DNA of 64,000 bases, taken from assembly GCA_001873105.1 (NCBI GenBank), contig MNYN01000041.1, positions 1-64,000 of the forward strand, given 5' to 3'. Within the stretch, counting starts at the first letter, position 1; each line of letters starts with the position of its first letter. Below the pieces are notes generated by a model. That model was not told the origin of the DNA. It ran no database searches and was given only the letters and a program-made list of their open reading frames with translations. Of the stretch, positions 1 to 8,995 are shown one piece after another. The DNA is from Flavobacteriaceae bacterium CG2_30_34_30 (GTDB lineage: Bacteria; Bacteroidota; Bacteroidia; Flavobacteriales; Flavobacteriaceae). The translations under genes were made by a program, and so were the position numbers.

Positions 1-2634
1 CCGCATTCCGGTTTGCAACATTACCAAACGGGTTTCAATAGGTTGTAGTTTAGGTGCTGAGGTAACGCCGGGAATATTAGTGGCTTTTACAATTTCATCC
101 CAAATATCATCGGGGTTTTTGATGTGTTCGCGCCAGTTTCGGTAATATTCTCCCTTTTTGTCTTCAATTAGGTTTTCCTGGGAAATTTTTTGATTTATAG
201 CGTCTTTATTGCTTAAAGTATCACCGGATTTAAGAATAAATCTTTCCTTTTTATCTACCTTGAATGCTAAAGGTTTTCCATTTTCAGAAAGGATATATTT
301 GGGTTTGTAATTAATGATATTTTCATACATAGAAATAGGTGCCGGATCCAGAGCACTTTCCACCCTACCTAATTTTCCAACGGCTACATCTACTTCTGGA
401 ATATTGGTAATTGCCATATCCAGTTTCTGTAAGGTTTCTTTGGATGCTTCAATTCCCGCGTGGGGCATAGATGTAGGCATCAGCAAAAAGCTTCCTTCAT
501 TTAAGGAGGGCATAAATTCTTTCCCAACCCCGGGAAAAATATCGGTCATTCCTGTCCAAACCGAAGTAGTTCTTACATTCCATCCCACTTTATCAAATCC
601 GTTGGCGGCAAACCCGAAGATTTTTGGGAAACCAAGCCAAATTAAAATTCCAAAGAAAATGGTGATTATTGGCACCATCAGGAATTTCTTTTTATTGACA
701 AGACACCAACTTAAAATAGGTTCATAAAATTTAACCATACTCATTAAAATCCCTAAAACAATTGCCAATAATACAATTACAAAAATATAGTTGGAAAACA
801 CCGAATTTTGATGTCCCAACGGAAGCCATTCTTCTGTTAAAAAAAACAGAGTTACAGCAACAATAATAAACAAGGTGATTTGGGTGGAATACTTTCCTAA
901 AAACTGTGGATTTCTATCTTCCACCAATCTTATAGCCCCAATAACGACCAGTGCAAGTGGCAGCCAGAAGCTAAAATAAATTGCCAAAAACAAGCCTGCA
1001 ACTATCAGGATGATGTTCCATATCCGCACCATCCTGGCTTTTTGGATCCTGATATTAAATGCAAAGTAAGACAGCATAGGCAGGATTAGTATTCCGATGA
1101 TAAAGGAAGCTACAAGTGCAAAGGTTTTTGTAAAAGCCAAGGGTCTGAACAATTTTCCTTCGGCATTTTCCATAAAAAATACGGGTAGAAAACTCACAAC
1201 GGTAGTTAAAAGAGCCGTGGTCACAGCCGGAAAAACTTCCATGGTAGCCTCATGAATAATGGCCAGAAGCCGGGCTCCTTTGGCATCCTTGTTTTCGGGC
1301 ATTTCCAGATGCCTAATGGTATTTTCCACAAAGATGATCCCCACATCAACCATCACCCCAATAGCAATAGCTATTCCAGAGAGTGCCACCACATTGGCAT
1401 CTACCCCAAAATAACGCATGGCGATAAAGGTCATTAAGACTCCAACAGGCAACAAACTGGAAATTAAAAGGGATGCCCTTAAATTGAGTACCAAAACGAG
1501 AATTACGATAATACTGATCAGGATTTCGTGGGAAAGGGCGTTTTCTAGGGTGCCAATGGTTTCGTGAATGAGCTGAGTTCTGTCGTAATAAGGAACTATG
1601 GTGACTTTGCTTACCGTCCCATCAGCCAGGGTTTTTTGGGGCAATCCAACAGATATTTCCTCAATCCTTTTTTTGGTATTTTCAATTGCCTGCAACGGAT
1701 TTGACCCATAGCGAGCCACAACCACGCCACCCACAACATCGGCACCGCCTTTGTCTAAAATCCCGCGTCTTTCGGCTGGTCCTAGATGCACTACCCCCAA
1801 ATCCTTGATCAGGATTGGCTTGTTATCTTTTTCGGTAACTACAGAATTTTCAATATCCTCAACAGATTTTATATACCCCAGCCCACGAACCAGATATTCC
1901 ACTTTGTTTATTTCCAAGGTTTTTGCACCAATATCTCGGTTGGAATTTTTCACAGCCATCATTACCTGATCAATTCCAACGTTATAGGCTTTCAGCGCAT
2001 CGGGGTTTACATCAATCTGGTATTCCTGAACAAATCCACCCACTGAGGCAACTTCCGAAACGCCCGTGGTACCGCTTAATCCGAGTTTTACATAAAAATC
2101 CTGTATGGTACGCAATTCGTGCAAATCCCATCCTCCGGTTACATTTCCTTGAGGATCGCGTCCTTCCAGAGTGTACCAAAATACCTGTCCCAATCCCGTT
2201 GCATCAGGTCCCATAGAAGGAGAAACACCTTGCGGCAATACATTAGCGGGAAGGGAATTCAATTTTTCCAAAACACGGGTCCTGGACCAGTAAAACTCTA
2301 CATCCTCTTCAAAAATGATGTAGATAATAGAAAACCCGAACATCGAGGTGCTCCTTATGGATTTGACTCCGGGAATTCCAAGTAAGGAAGTAGTTAAGGG
2401 ATAGGTAATCTGGTCTTCAATATCCTGGGGAGATCGGCCGGACCAATCGGTAAATACAATTTGTTGGTTTTCCCCTATATCCGGAATGGCATCTACGGGT
2501 ACTGAATCTTTGGGAAGAAAACCTGTATCCCAGCCAAAGGGAGATGTCACCAACCCCCAACCTATGAAAGATGCAAGCAGAAGTACGGTAACCAAACGGT
2601 TGTACAGAAAATATTTTATGAGTTTATCAAACAT
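1..2634 (-). CDS. cusA: CusA/CzcA-family heavy-metal RND efflux pump, Cu(I)/Ag(I) type (5' part, runs off left edge)
   Basis: Inner-membrane RND pump that exports metal through a tripartite complex. It begins at the ATG ending at 2634 (MFDKLIKYFLYNRLV) and stays open for 878 codons to base 1, so the C-terminus lies outside the window. TM1 is near residues 13-30. The proton-relay segment GVMVDVGIIFVEN carries Asp430, the counterpart of E. coli CusA D405. Three Met residues, M719 (FLLMP), M769 (ISMYENI) and M872 (RLVMLQTGMR), match the E. coli CusA triad M573/M623/M672; the first two are 50 residues apart in both. This points to Cu(I)/Ag(I) rather than Zn/Co/Cd. The M769-M872 distance is 103 against 49 in E. 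coli, so about 54 residues are inserted in the periplasmic region. The HYC_CC_PP gene lies just upstream on the same strand. The family is certain; the metal is inferred from the triad. Confidence 0.93.
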   Translation of the reverse strand, partial: MFDKLIKYFLYNRLVTVLLLASFIGWGLVTSPFGWDTGFLPKDSVPVDAIPDIGENQQIVFTDWSGRSPQDIEDQITYPLTTSLLGIPGVKSIRSTSMFGFSIIYIIFEEDVEFYWSRTRVLEKLNSLPANVLPQGVSPSMGPDATGLGQVFWYTLEGRDPQGNVTGGWDLHELRTIQDFYVKLGLSGTTGVSEVASVGGFVQEYQIDVNPDALKAYNVGIDQVMMAVKNSNRDIGAKTLEINKVEYLVRGLGYIKSVEDIENSVVTEKDNKPILIKDLGVVHLGPAERRGILDKGGADVVGGVVVARYGSNPLQAIENTKKRIEEISVGLPQKTLADGTVSKVTIVPYYDRTQLIHETIGTLENALSHEILISIIVILVLVLNLRASLLISSLLPVGVLMTFIAMRYFGVDANVVALSGIAIAIGVMVDVGIIFVENTIRHLEMPENKDAKGARLLAIIHEATMEVFPAVTTALLTTVVSFLPVFFMENAEGKLFRPLAFTKTFALVASFIIGILILPMLSYFAFNIRIQKARMVRIWNIILIVAGLFLAIYFSFWLPLALVVIGAIRLVEDRNPQFLGKYSTQITLFIIVAVTLFFLTEEWLPLGHQNSVFSNYIFVIVLLAIVLGILMSMVKFYEPILSWCLVNKKKFLMVPIITIFFGILIWLGFPKIFGFAANGFDKVGWNVRTTSVWTGMTDIFPGVGKEFMPSLNEGSFLLMPTSMPHAGIEASKETLQKLDMAITNIPEVDVAVGKLGRVESALDPAPISMYENIINYKPKYILSENGKPLAFKVDKKERFILKSGDTLSNKDAINQKISQENLIEDKKGEYYRNWREHIKNPDDIWDEIVKATNIPGVTSAPKLQPIETRLVMLQTGMR

Positions 2635-2755
2635 TTTTTTGATTATTTTTAATGATATAATCCTGAAAGGGCATGGCAAATGATTTAAAAAAAACCACAA
2701 CAATGCTTTAACGCCGGGAGCTAAATGCTTCGGCGGTAAAAAAATCGTTAAATAA

Positions 2756-3166
2756 TCAAATAAGGAAAGTGTCGTTAAGAACTGGAATGTCCTTGACTAT
2801 AAGGGGTGGGGTATAATTTTTATAAGGAATTATCTGTTGTGGTAAACCCTCAAATAAATTGATATAAGAAAAAGAGAATGCAGTAAAAAATACCTGTTGA
2901 TCAAACTCCAAAGAGGAAAAAGACAACTTGAGTTGATCTTGACCTTCCACAGTAATATTTTGATTACTGCAACAATTTTCTTCGTCCATCATCATTTTTT
3001 CCGAAGAGGAATGCATCTCCATACCACAAGATGTTGCTTTTGCAAAAACCGCTTGATCTACTAATAAACTTCCACAGTAATGCTTATCTACAGTAAATGA
3101 GAACGTAGAAACCAACACCAAAAGTGCCATCAAAGAAGACGTTATTTTTTGAAAAATCCGTTTCAT
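2756..3166 (-). CDS. HYC_CC_PP family small secreted putative metal-binding protein
   Basis: Protein of 136 residues recognised by the three motifs that name the family: KHYCG early in the mature part, ENCC in the middle, and YTPP near the C-terminus. A hydrophobic stretch (about residues 8-24) looks like a signal peptide or anchor. A Cys/Met-rich segment (SCGMEMHSSSEKMMMDEENCC) resembles soft-metal ligands. An in-frame TTG lies upstream at 3175, but the ATG at 3166 (MKRIFQ) is the better start. Members commonly sit beside metal-efflux genes, and here the gene is upstream of and codirectional with the CusA gene, separated by about 120 bases. A role in periplasmic Cu/Ag handling is inferred from context and composition; no biochemical function is established. 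Confidence 0.8.
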   Translation of the reverse strand: MKRIFQKITSSLMALLVLVSTFSFTVDKHYCGSLLVDQAVFAKATSCGMEMHSSSEKMMMDEENCCSNQNITVEGQDQLKLSFSSLEFDQQVFFTAFSFSYINLFEGLPQQIIPYKNYTPPLIVKDIPVLNDTFLI

Positions 3167-3221
3167 TAAAAGCAAATGTAGTCAATTTTTTAATACAAAA
3201 ATTATTTTATACTTCTCTTAA

Positions 3222-3674
3222 CTATTTGATTGTAAGTTTGTGATAATAAAAAGCAGGCAATAGAAATAAAATAAAAATAGGTTGAATTAAAAAACGACGC
3301 ACATAAAAAAGCAGGTTGTAATTGCTTTCCGGCGAAGCATTTAAAACCAGATAAGCCATCCAAGGGAGAAGAATAACAAGCGCCAAAACAAACAAAAAAA
3401 AGGAAAACTTAATCACATCTTTATCTTTGAAAATTACATAAAGTATGGCAAGTGAAATCAACATATTTAATGCATAGCGAAAAACGGTGTTAAGCAGTAA
3501 TAAAGTAACATTTACTTGAGGAACTTTTTTTAATAAATAATCCTGTTTAAAAAAAGGAATTAAAGGGTCATAAAACAATTCCGTTTCAAAAAGTCGTTCC
3601 AAAACCAGAAGCATAATTAAAAAAAGGACGCAAATAATCCTAATTACTTTATATTTCGAGTTAGGCTTGTGCAT
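3222..3674 (-). CDS. Exosortase F system-associated membrane protein
   Basis: Protein of 150 residues with about four hydrophobic segments and a basic N-terminus (MHKPNSKYKVIR). It matches the small membrane protein that regularly accompanies XrtF in Flavobacteriia. A longer reading to 3803 would overlap XrtF by 143 bases. The ATG at 3674 gives the usual family length and only a 14-base overlap with the XrtF stop, so the genes are probably translationally coupled. Its role is unknown beyond the association. It may help XrtF act on sorting-signal proteins in the inner membrane. No PEP-CTERM-like substrate was recognised in this window. Confidence 0.82.
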   Translation of the reverse strand: MHKPNSKYKVIRIICVLFLIMLLVLERLFETELFYDPLIPFFKQDYLLKKVPQVNVTLLLLNTVFRYALNMLISLAILYVIFKDKDVIKFSFFLFVLALVILLPWMAYLVLNASPESNYNLLFYVRRFLIQPIFILFLLPAFYYHKLTIK

Positions 3675-4218
3675 CAGAAACTTGTTTCGTTGGTATTTTT
3701 CGAATCCAAAATACCCAAAGCAAAAAAACCATTCCATAAATAATAGCTGGAAAGATAACGCCGTGTAAAATTTCTTCATGCTGTGGATATTCATATAAGG
3801 CAATAGCTAAAAGTACGATTCGAAATAAATTAGCGCAATAAAGCAATACCGAACCAACAAAAATATACAATAAAGTGGGTTTGGTTTTTTGATAAAAAGC
3901 AACTATAAAAGCAATAAACAACACAATAACACTTAAGGCATTACAACCTTCCACAATGCGCGCAAGATATTTATCGTTAATCAGCAACTTCATGGAAGCC
4001 TCATTTTGGTGCGGGATTATTTCTGTTTTATAACCAAATGCCGATGTCAGCACAGAAGCTTGTTTTGCCACTAAGTGGGTTATAGGATCAGGGTAATAGG
4101 TTTCCGATTTTCCGAAATGCAAATACCCATTATACAAAATACTAAGCACTATATAGGTGCCCAAAAAAAGCACTAAAAACCGAATAACCAATTTGTATTT
4201 TAGGAAAAGTTCTTTCAA
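3661..4218 (-). CDS. xrtF: Exosortase family protein XrtF
   Basis: Polytopic inner-membrane cysteine peptidase/transpeptidase of the exosortase superfamily, 185 residues from the chosen start. The catalytic triad is visible: Cys in VEGCNALSV (residue 92), Arg in NLFRI (133) and His in EEILHG (152). About six membrane segments flank these residues. Start choice: an upstream in-frame TTG at 4242 overlaps a TATTTTTG box on the minus strand. The TTG at 4218 gives (M)KELFLKYKLVIRF, the typical XrtF N-terminus, and is preferred; no in-frame ATG is available nearby. It is followed by its partner gene with a 14-base overlap. It is predicted to process C-terminal sorting tags of exported proteins in a system separate from T9SS. 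Confidence 0.85.
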   Translation of the reverse strand: MKELFLKYKLVIRFLVLFLGTYIVLSILYNGYLHFGKSETYYPDPITHLVAKQASVLTSAFGYKTEIIPHQNEASMKLLINDKYLARIVEGCNALSVIVLFIAFIVAFYQKTKPTLLYIFVGSVLLYCANLFRIVLLAIALYEYPQHEEILHGVIFPAIIYGMVFLLWVFWIRKIPTKQVSDAQA

Positions 4219-4263
4219 AAATAAATTTTTTTGTAGTAACAAAAATATATAAAACCAATGGCA

Positions 4264-4292
4264 TTGTGGTATTATGATTTTAAATACTTTTG
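4264..4292 (+). promoter_or_regulatory. Bacteroidetes-type promoter for the GAF-domain gene
   Basis: A TTG at 4264-4266 and a TACTTTTG box (TAnnTTTG consensus) at 4285-4292 are separated by 18 bases. The downstream ATG is at 4308, which implies a leader of only about 10 bases. This is one reason to reject an upstream TTG start at 4290, which lies inside the promoter. Confidence 0.55.
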
Positions 4293-4307
4293 CAAAAACA
4301 TTTTACC

Positions 4308-4766
4308 ATGTCCTTTAAAAATTTAAAACCTGAAATTTCTGTAATAGTAGCATCTAATCATTTATCAACGGATCAAAAACTCACCAAAGTTTGTGAACTT
4401 CTCCAAGAAAAAGTTTCTTACTATACTTGGGTTGGTTTCTATTTTGCAAACAAAGCAGAGAAAACTTTGCACCTAAAAGCCTTTGCCGGAGATCCTACAG
4501 AGCATACTGTTATTCCATTTGGAAAAGGTATTTGCGGACAGGTTGCTGTTTCAAACACCAATTTTGTCGTACCTGATGTCAAAGCTCAGGATAATTATAT
4601 TGCGTGTAGTATAACCGTTAAAGCAGAAATTGTAATTCCATTATTCAAAGATGGAAAAAACATCGGACAGATTGATATTGATTCCAACACCGCAAATCCC
4701 TTTACCGAAGCCGATGAGCGATTTTTAGAATGGGTAAATGAAGAAGTTGCAGGAATTTTAAGTTAG
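4308..4766 (+). CDS. GAF domain protein, free methionine-(R)-sulfoxide reductase-like
   Basis: Single GAF domain, 152 residues, cytosolic. The layout matches the fRMsr (MsrC/YebR) family: YTWVGFYF, then FGKGICGQV with Cys76, then YIACSITVKAE with Cys100, then GQIDIDS. In E. coli the enzyme uses three cysteines (C84, C94, C118). The counterparts of C94 and C118 are present, but the first is absent (EHTVIPFG here). Reduction of free Met-R-sulfoxide through a C76-C100 pair is plausible but inferred; the protein could instead be a ligand-binding GAF domain. The ATG at 4308 is preferred because the upstream in-frame TTG (4290) falls within the -7 box. It is divergent from xrtF. Confidence 0.8.
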   Translation: MSFKNLKPEISVIVASNHLSTDQKLTKVCELLQEKVSYYTWVGFYFANKAEKTLHLKAFAGDPTEHTVIPFGKGICGQVAVSNTNFVVPDVKAQDNYIACSITVKAEIVIPLFKDGKNIGQIDIDSNTANPFTEADERFLEWVNEEVAGILS

Positions 4767-4858
4767 AAGTTTGAAGTACGAAAAGAGAATATAGAATATA
4801 GAGTATAGAAAAGTGAGCAATATTGTGCGGAACAAGGTACGGAACACGGAACACGAAA

Positions 4859-6112
4859 CTACATCCCTGTCCTTATAGCCTCCACAGGATCGAGTTTAGA
4901 AGCTGAAATAGCTGGAATTATACCTGAAATTAACCCAATGATTGCAGAAACTGCTGTTCCTATAAACATGTTTTTAGCAGAAAGTACAAATTGAAAATCA
5001 CCTGTAAACATAGAGGCAAATATGGAAACTATCCAAACTAGTAGTAAACCAACCAAACCGCCGATAACCGCAAGAATAACCGCTTCAAAAAGAAATTGGA
5101 ATAAAATAAATTTGTTTTTAGCCCCTAACGATTTTTGGATTCCTATTAAATTGGTTCTTTCTTTTACAGATACAAACATGATATTAGCAATGCCAAAACC
5201 ACCTACCAAAAGTGAAAATCCGCTTATTACTAATCCCATGATGTTCATTTGACTGGTAAGATTATCTATTAAATCGGTAAATCCCTTTAATTGGTTAACA
5301 AAAAAAGTATCTTCTTGATCCGGTTTTAACCCGCGTGACGTTCGAAGTCGTTGTTTTAAAACAGCTATAAATTCAGCAGCATCTACACCCTTTTCCGGCA
5401 TAATAACTAATTGTGGAAAGGTAGATCTGTTATTATCTCCAAAAATTCTTCGAGTAACATTAACCGGAAGAAAGATAGAACTGTCTTTAGAATTGCCAAA
5501 CAACCCGGCTCCTTCTTTTTTCAGAACACCAATAACAGAAAATTTTCTGCCATACAAACGAACCGTTTTACCAATAGGATCGATACTTCCAAATAAACTT
5601 GTTGCAATTTGGTTGCCAAGAATAACCACAGGAGTACCACTAGTAGATTCCGACTCATTAAAAAATCGTCCGGTTTCTAATTGTAACGCCTCAATATCGT
5701 AATATTCATGAGTTGTAGCCCCAATTTGAACATTAGCTACGGTTTTATCTTCATAACGAATACTCTCTGGAGGGACATTCATTACATAAGAAACAGCTTC
5801 TGCATTATTCATAGATCTGCTTATGTATTGGTATTCTTCATAATTTACATCCGGAAATTGCTCCCTTCGCCAGCGAGGTATTTCTGTGGGCCCAAAGGAA
5901 AAACGAGCAACAATAAGCATTCTATTATCCAAACCACTAAGACTTCCTTCAATTTCCCTTTTCAAAGAATCTACAGCTGCCAAAATACCAATGATAGAAA
6001 AAATGCCAATGGTAACTCCCAACAAAGAAAGAAATGTACGTAACTTATTGTTTACTAATGCATTAATGGCAAAATTAAAACTTTCTTTAAGGACTCTGAG
6101 ATAGATAAGCAT
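4859..6112 (-). CDS. ABC transporter permease, MacB/FtsX type
   Basis: Protein of 417 residues with the MacB layout. There is an N-terminal membrane helix (about 22-46, FLSLLGVTIGIFSIIGILAAV), a large periplasmic MacB-core domain (about 50-275), then three helices of the FtsX domain (about 290-405), ending in the usual SASKLDPVEAIRTGM. Members transmit ATP-driven conformational change to the periplasm and act in lipoprotein or peptide export or signalling. No ATPase gene (LolD/MacB NBD type) is adjacent, so the partner must be encoded elsewhere. The substrate cannot be deduced. It converges with the upstream GAF gene and diverges from purH. Confidence 0.88.
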   Translation of the reverse strand: MLIYLRVLKESFNFAINALVNNKLRTFLSLLGVTIGIFSIIGILAAVDSLKREIEGSLSGLDNRMLIVARFSFGPTEIPRWRREQFPDVNYEEYQYISRSMNNAEAVSYVMNVPPESIRYEDKTVANVQIGATTHEYYDIEALQLETGRFFNESESTSGTPVVILGNQIATSLFGSIDPIGKTVRLYGRKFSVIGVLKKEGAGLFGNSKDSSIFLPVNVTRRIFGDNNRSTFPQLVIMPEKGVDAAEFIAVLKQRLRTSRGLKPDQEDTFFVNQLKGFTDLIDNLTSQMNIMGLVISGFSLLVGGFGIANIMFVSVKERTNLIGIQKSLGAKNKFILFQFLFEAVILAVIGGLVGLLLVWIVSIFASMFTGDFQFVLSAKNMFIGTAVSAIIGLISGIIPAISASKLDPVEAIRTGM

Positions 6113-6228
6113 AGGAAGCTCTTTACTGGTTTTATTTTATGTAACCCATAGGACGTTTAGCAGGATTAAAAGTTACAAACTTTTGAAAATATACACTCTA
6201 TTTCTAAAGATTTTTCTATGTAAATACC

Positions 6229-6236
6229 TACTTTTG
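6229..6236 (+). promoter_or_regulatory. Probable -7 element upstream of purH
   Basis: TACTTTTG matches the Bacteroidetes TAnnTTTG consensus 22 bases before the purH ATG. No convincing TTG is seen 18-21 bases upstream, so only the -7 box is claimed. Confidence 0.4.
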
Positions 6237-6258
6237 CACTTTTAATAAACCCAACACA

Positions 6259-7791
6259 ATGAATGATTTAAAAACGGTAAAATCTGCGCTAATTTCTGTA
6301 TTCAGCAAAGAAGGTCTAGAGCCTATTGTAAGAAAATTAAATGCATTAGGAGTCACTATATATTCTACCGGTGGCACAGAAAAATTTATTTCCGAATTAG
6401 GAATTCGAGTTATCCCTATTGAAGAAGTAACCTCCTACCCTTCTATACTTGGCGGTAGGGTTAAAACCTTACACCCTAAAGTTTTTGGCGGTATTTTAAA
6501 CAGACAAAATCACCAAGGCGATATTGCCGAAATGCAGCAATATAAAATACCTCAAATTGATATCGTCATTGTCGATTTATATCCTTTTGAAAAAACAGTA
6601 GCGTCGGGTGCTAAGGAAGAGGATGTTATTGAAAAAATTGATATTGGCGGCATATCACTTATACGCGCAGCAGCTAAAAATTTTGCAGATACTATTTGCG
6701 TTTCTTCTGTGGAAGACTATAAAGAGTTTTTAACTTTGTTAAACGAAAAAGAAGGGCAAACTTCACTAGCAGATAGAAAACGATTTGCAGGAAAAGCATT
6801 CAACATCTCATCACATTATGATACGGCTATTTTTAATTATTTTAATACTGAAGAAAAAATCCCTTCGTATAAAGCAAGTATTTTAAAAGGGAAAGAACTT
6901 CGTTACGGTGAAAACCCACATCAAAAAGGGTATTTCTTTGGCGATTTTGATGCTATGTTTGACATACTTCACGGTAAAGAATTGTCTTATAACAACCTAC
7001 TGGATGTAGATGCTGCTATAAATTTAATGGCTGAATTTAAAAACGAAGCACCCACCTTTGCAATTCTTAAACACAATAATGCTTGCGGAATTGCCCAACG
7101 AAAAACACTTTTAGAAGCTTACAATGCAGCATTGGCAGGTGATCCGGTATCTGCCTTTGGTGGTGTTTTAATCAGCAATAAAGAAATAGATGCTGCAACC
7201 GCCCAAGAAGTAAACAAACTTTTTTGTGAAGTGGTTATAGCACCATCTTATGCAACAGATGCAGAAAAAACTTTAAAAGAAAAGAAAAACAGAATTCTTT
7301 TGATACAAAAAGAAGTAACCCTGCCCAAAACACAGGTAAGAAGCTGTTTAAACGGTGTGCTTCTTCAAGATAAAAACCAAAAAACAGATACAGCATCCGA
7401 TTTGGTACTTGTAACTAACAATAAACCCAGCAATATTGAGTTAGATGATTTATTGTTTGCCTCAAAAATTTGCAAAAACACCAAATCAAACACCATTGTT
7501 TTAGTAAAGAACAAACAACTTTGTGCATCCGGTACCGGACAAACGTCCAGAGTGGATGCCTTGCGCCAAGCCATTGAAAAATCGACTTCTTTTCATTTTG
7601 ATTTAAAAGGAGCTGTAATGGCAAGTGATGCTTTTTTTCCATTTCCAGATTGTGTAGAGATCGCGGGCAATGCAGGAATAACCGCAGTAATTCAACCAGG
7701 TGGCTCTATAAAAGACCAATTAAGTATTGATTATTGCAATGCAAATAATATTGCTATGGTATTTACAGGCACACGACATTTTAAACATTAA
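6259..7791 (+). CDS. purH: Bifunctional AICAR formyltransferase / IMP cyclohydrolase
   Basis: Catalyses the last two steps of de novo IMP synthesis: formyl transfer to AICAR, then ring closure. It is 510 residues, the normal length. The N-terminal MGS-like IMP cyclohydrolase domain (about 1-150) shows STGGT and GGRVKTLHPK (Lys69). The AICAR transformylase domain follows, with the KHNNACG motif (Lys271, His272, Asn273) and ASDAFFPFPD near the C-terminus. The ATG at 6259 follows a TAnnTTTG box. The gene is cytosolic and housekeeping, directly upstream of mreB, as in many flavobacteria, but with its own promoter. Confidence 0.97.
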   Translation: MNDLKTVKSALISVFSKEGLEPIVRKLNALGVTIYSTGGTEKFISELGIRVIPIEEVTSYPSILGGRVKTLHPKVFGGILNRQNHQGDIAEMQQYKIPQIDIVIVDLYPFEKTVASGAKEEDVIEKIDIGGISLIRAAAKNFADTICVSSVEDYKEFLTLLNEKEGQTSLADRKRFAGKAFNISSHYDTAIFNYFNTEEKIPSYKASILKGKELRYGENPHQKGYFFGDFDAMFDILHGKELSYNNLLDVDAAINLMAEFKNEAPTFAILKHNNACGIAQRKTLLEAYNAALAGDPVSAFGGVLISNKEIDAATAQEVNKLFCEVVIAPSYATDAEKTLKEKKNRILLIQKEVTLPKTQVRSCLNGVLLQDKNQKTDTASDLVLVTNNKPSNIELDDLLFASKICKNTKSNTIVLVKNKQLCASGTGQTSRVDALRQAIEKSTSFHFDLKGAVMASDAFFPFPDCVEIAGNAGITAVIQPGGSIKDQLSIDYCNANNIAMVFTGTRHFKH

Positions 7792-7797
7792 ATTTGT

Positions 7798-7805
7798 TAC
7801 ATTTG
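7798..7805 (+). promoter_or_regulatory. Probable -7 element upstream of mreB
   Basis: TACATTTG, a full match to TAnnTTTG, lies just after the purH stop and 45 bases before the mreB ATG. No clear TTG is found at the expected distance. It suggests that mreB and the downstream rod genes have their own start of transcription. Confidence 0.4.
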
Positions 7806-7850
7806 TTTGTTAACAACAACACGAACATTAATTTGAACAACTAACATAAC

Positions 7851-8879
7851 ATGGGATTTTTTGACTTCTTAACCGAGGAAATTGCCATCGACCTTGGAAC
7901 CGCTAATACATTAATTATCCATAACGATAAGGTTGTGGTGGACAGTCCTTCCATTGTTGCTCGCGACAGAATGTCTGGGAAGATTATTGCAGTAGGTAAG
8001 GAAGCTGCTATGATGCAAGGAAAAACGCACGAAAACATTAAAACGATTCGACCCCTAAAAGACGGCGTGATTGCAGACTTTGATGCTAGTGAAAAAATGA
8101 TAAATATGTTTATCAAAGACATTCCTGCATTAAAGAAAAAATGGTTTACCCCCTCTTTACGTATGGTTGTTTGTATTCCTAGTGGCATTACTGAAGTTGA
8201 AATGCGCGCCGTAAAAGAAAGTTGCGAACGTGTAAATGGAAAAGAAGTATATTTAATTCACGAGCCAATGGCTGCTGCTATAGGTATAGGCATTGATATT
8301 ATGCAGCCAAAAGGAAATATGGTTATAGACATAGGAGGAGGCACAACAGAAATAGCGGTTATAGCACTTGGCGGTATTGTTTGTGATAAATCGGTTAAAA
8401 TTGCCGGAGATGTTTTTACAAATGACATTGTCTATTTTATGCGAACACAACACAATTTATATGTGGGCGAACGCACCGCAGAAAAAATTAAAATACAAAT
8501 AGGCGCAGCAACCGAAGATTTAGAAAATCCACCGGAAGAAATGTCTGTTCAAGGGCGTGATTTACTCACCGGTAAACCTAAACAAGTTCAAATTTCTTAT
8601 CGTGAAATTGCAAAAGCACTAGATAAATCCATTCTTCGTATTGAAGATGCCGTTATGGAAACCTTGTCGCAAACACCTCCAGAACTTGCAGCCGATATTT
8701 ACAATACAGGTATCTATCTTGCCGGAGGAGGATCCATGCTGCGCGGCTTAGACAAACGTTTGTCCCAGAAAACCGACCTTCCGGTCTATATAGCAGAAGA
8801 CCCGCTGAGAGCCGTAGTGAGAGGTACAGGAATTTGTCTTAAAAACTTAAATAGATATAGAAGTATTTTAATAAAATAA
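7851..8879 (+). CDS. mreB: Rod shape-determining actin homologue MreB
   Basis: Actin-fold ATPase that forms membrane-bound filaments and positions the elongation machinery. It is 342 residues. Phosphate 1 motif DLGTANT is at 14-20, phosphate 2 DIGGGTTEI is at 160-168, and a hinge/adenosine segment YLAGGGSMLRGLD lies near 290. The N-terminal MGFFDFL is a probable amphipathic membrane-binding helix. It is the first gene of mreB-mreC-mreD-mrdA-rodA. A gap of about 115 bases separates it from mreC, whereas the later genes overlap or abut, so internal transcription start or processing is possible in that gap. Confidence 0.97.
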   Translation: MGFFDFLTEEIAIDLGTANTLIIHNDKVVVDSPSIVARDRMSGKIIAVGKEAAMMQGKTHENIKTIRPLKDGVIADFDASEKMINMFIKDIPALKKKWFTPSLRMVVCIPSGITEVEMRAVKESCERVNGKEVYLIHEPMAAAIGIGIDIMQPKGNMVIDIGGGTTEIAVIALGGIVCDKSVKIAGDVFTNDIVYFMRTQHNLYVGERTAEKIKIQIGAATEDLENPPEEMSVQGRDLLTGKPKQVQISYREIAKALDKSILRIEDAVMETLSQTPPELAADIYNTGIYLAGGGSMLRGLDKRLSQKTDLPVYIAEDPLRAVVRGTGICLKNLNRYRSILIK

Positions 8880-8995
8880 TGCCCATCCTCTTCATAGCCA
8901 ACCGGCTGGAAATTTGGAATAGCTATTTTTTTAAGATACCATATCCTTTTACCTTGTAGCATTAATTATTTACAACCATTTAGGATTTTCACGAC

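Noticed and set aside
1751-2385. Overlapping open frames on the plus strand opposite the CusA gene
   Set aside because: They are antisense shadows of a strongly conserved RND protein; no start context or family resemblance.
3675-3803. Longer N-terminus for the XrtF-associated protein
   Set aside because: It would overlap the conserved end of xrtF by over 140 bases, and the added residues do not resemble the family.
4829-4858. Short tandem GGAACACGGAACACG-type repeat between the GAF gene and the permease gene
   Set aside because: Only two to three imperfect units, no spacer structure and no neighbouring recombination genes; low-complexity sequence.
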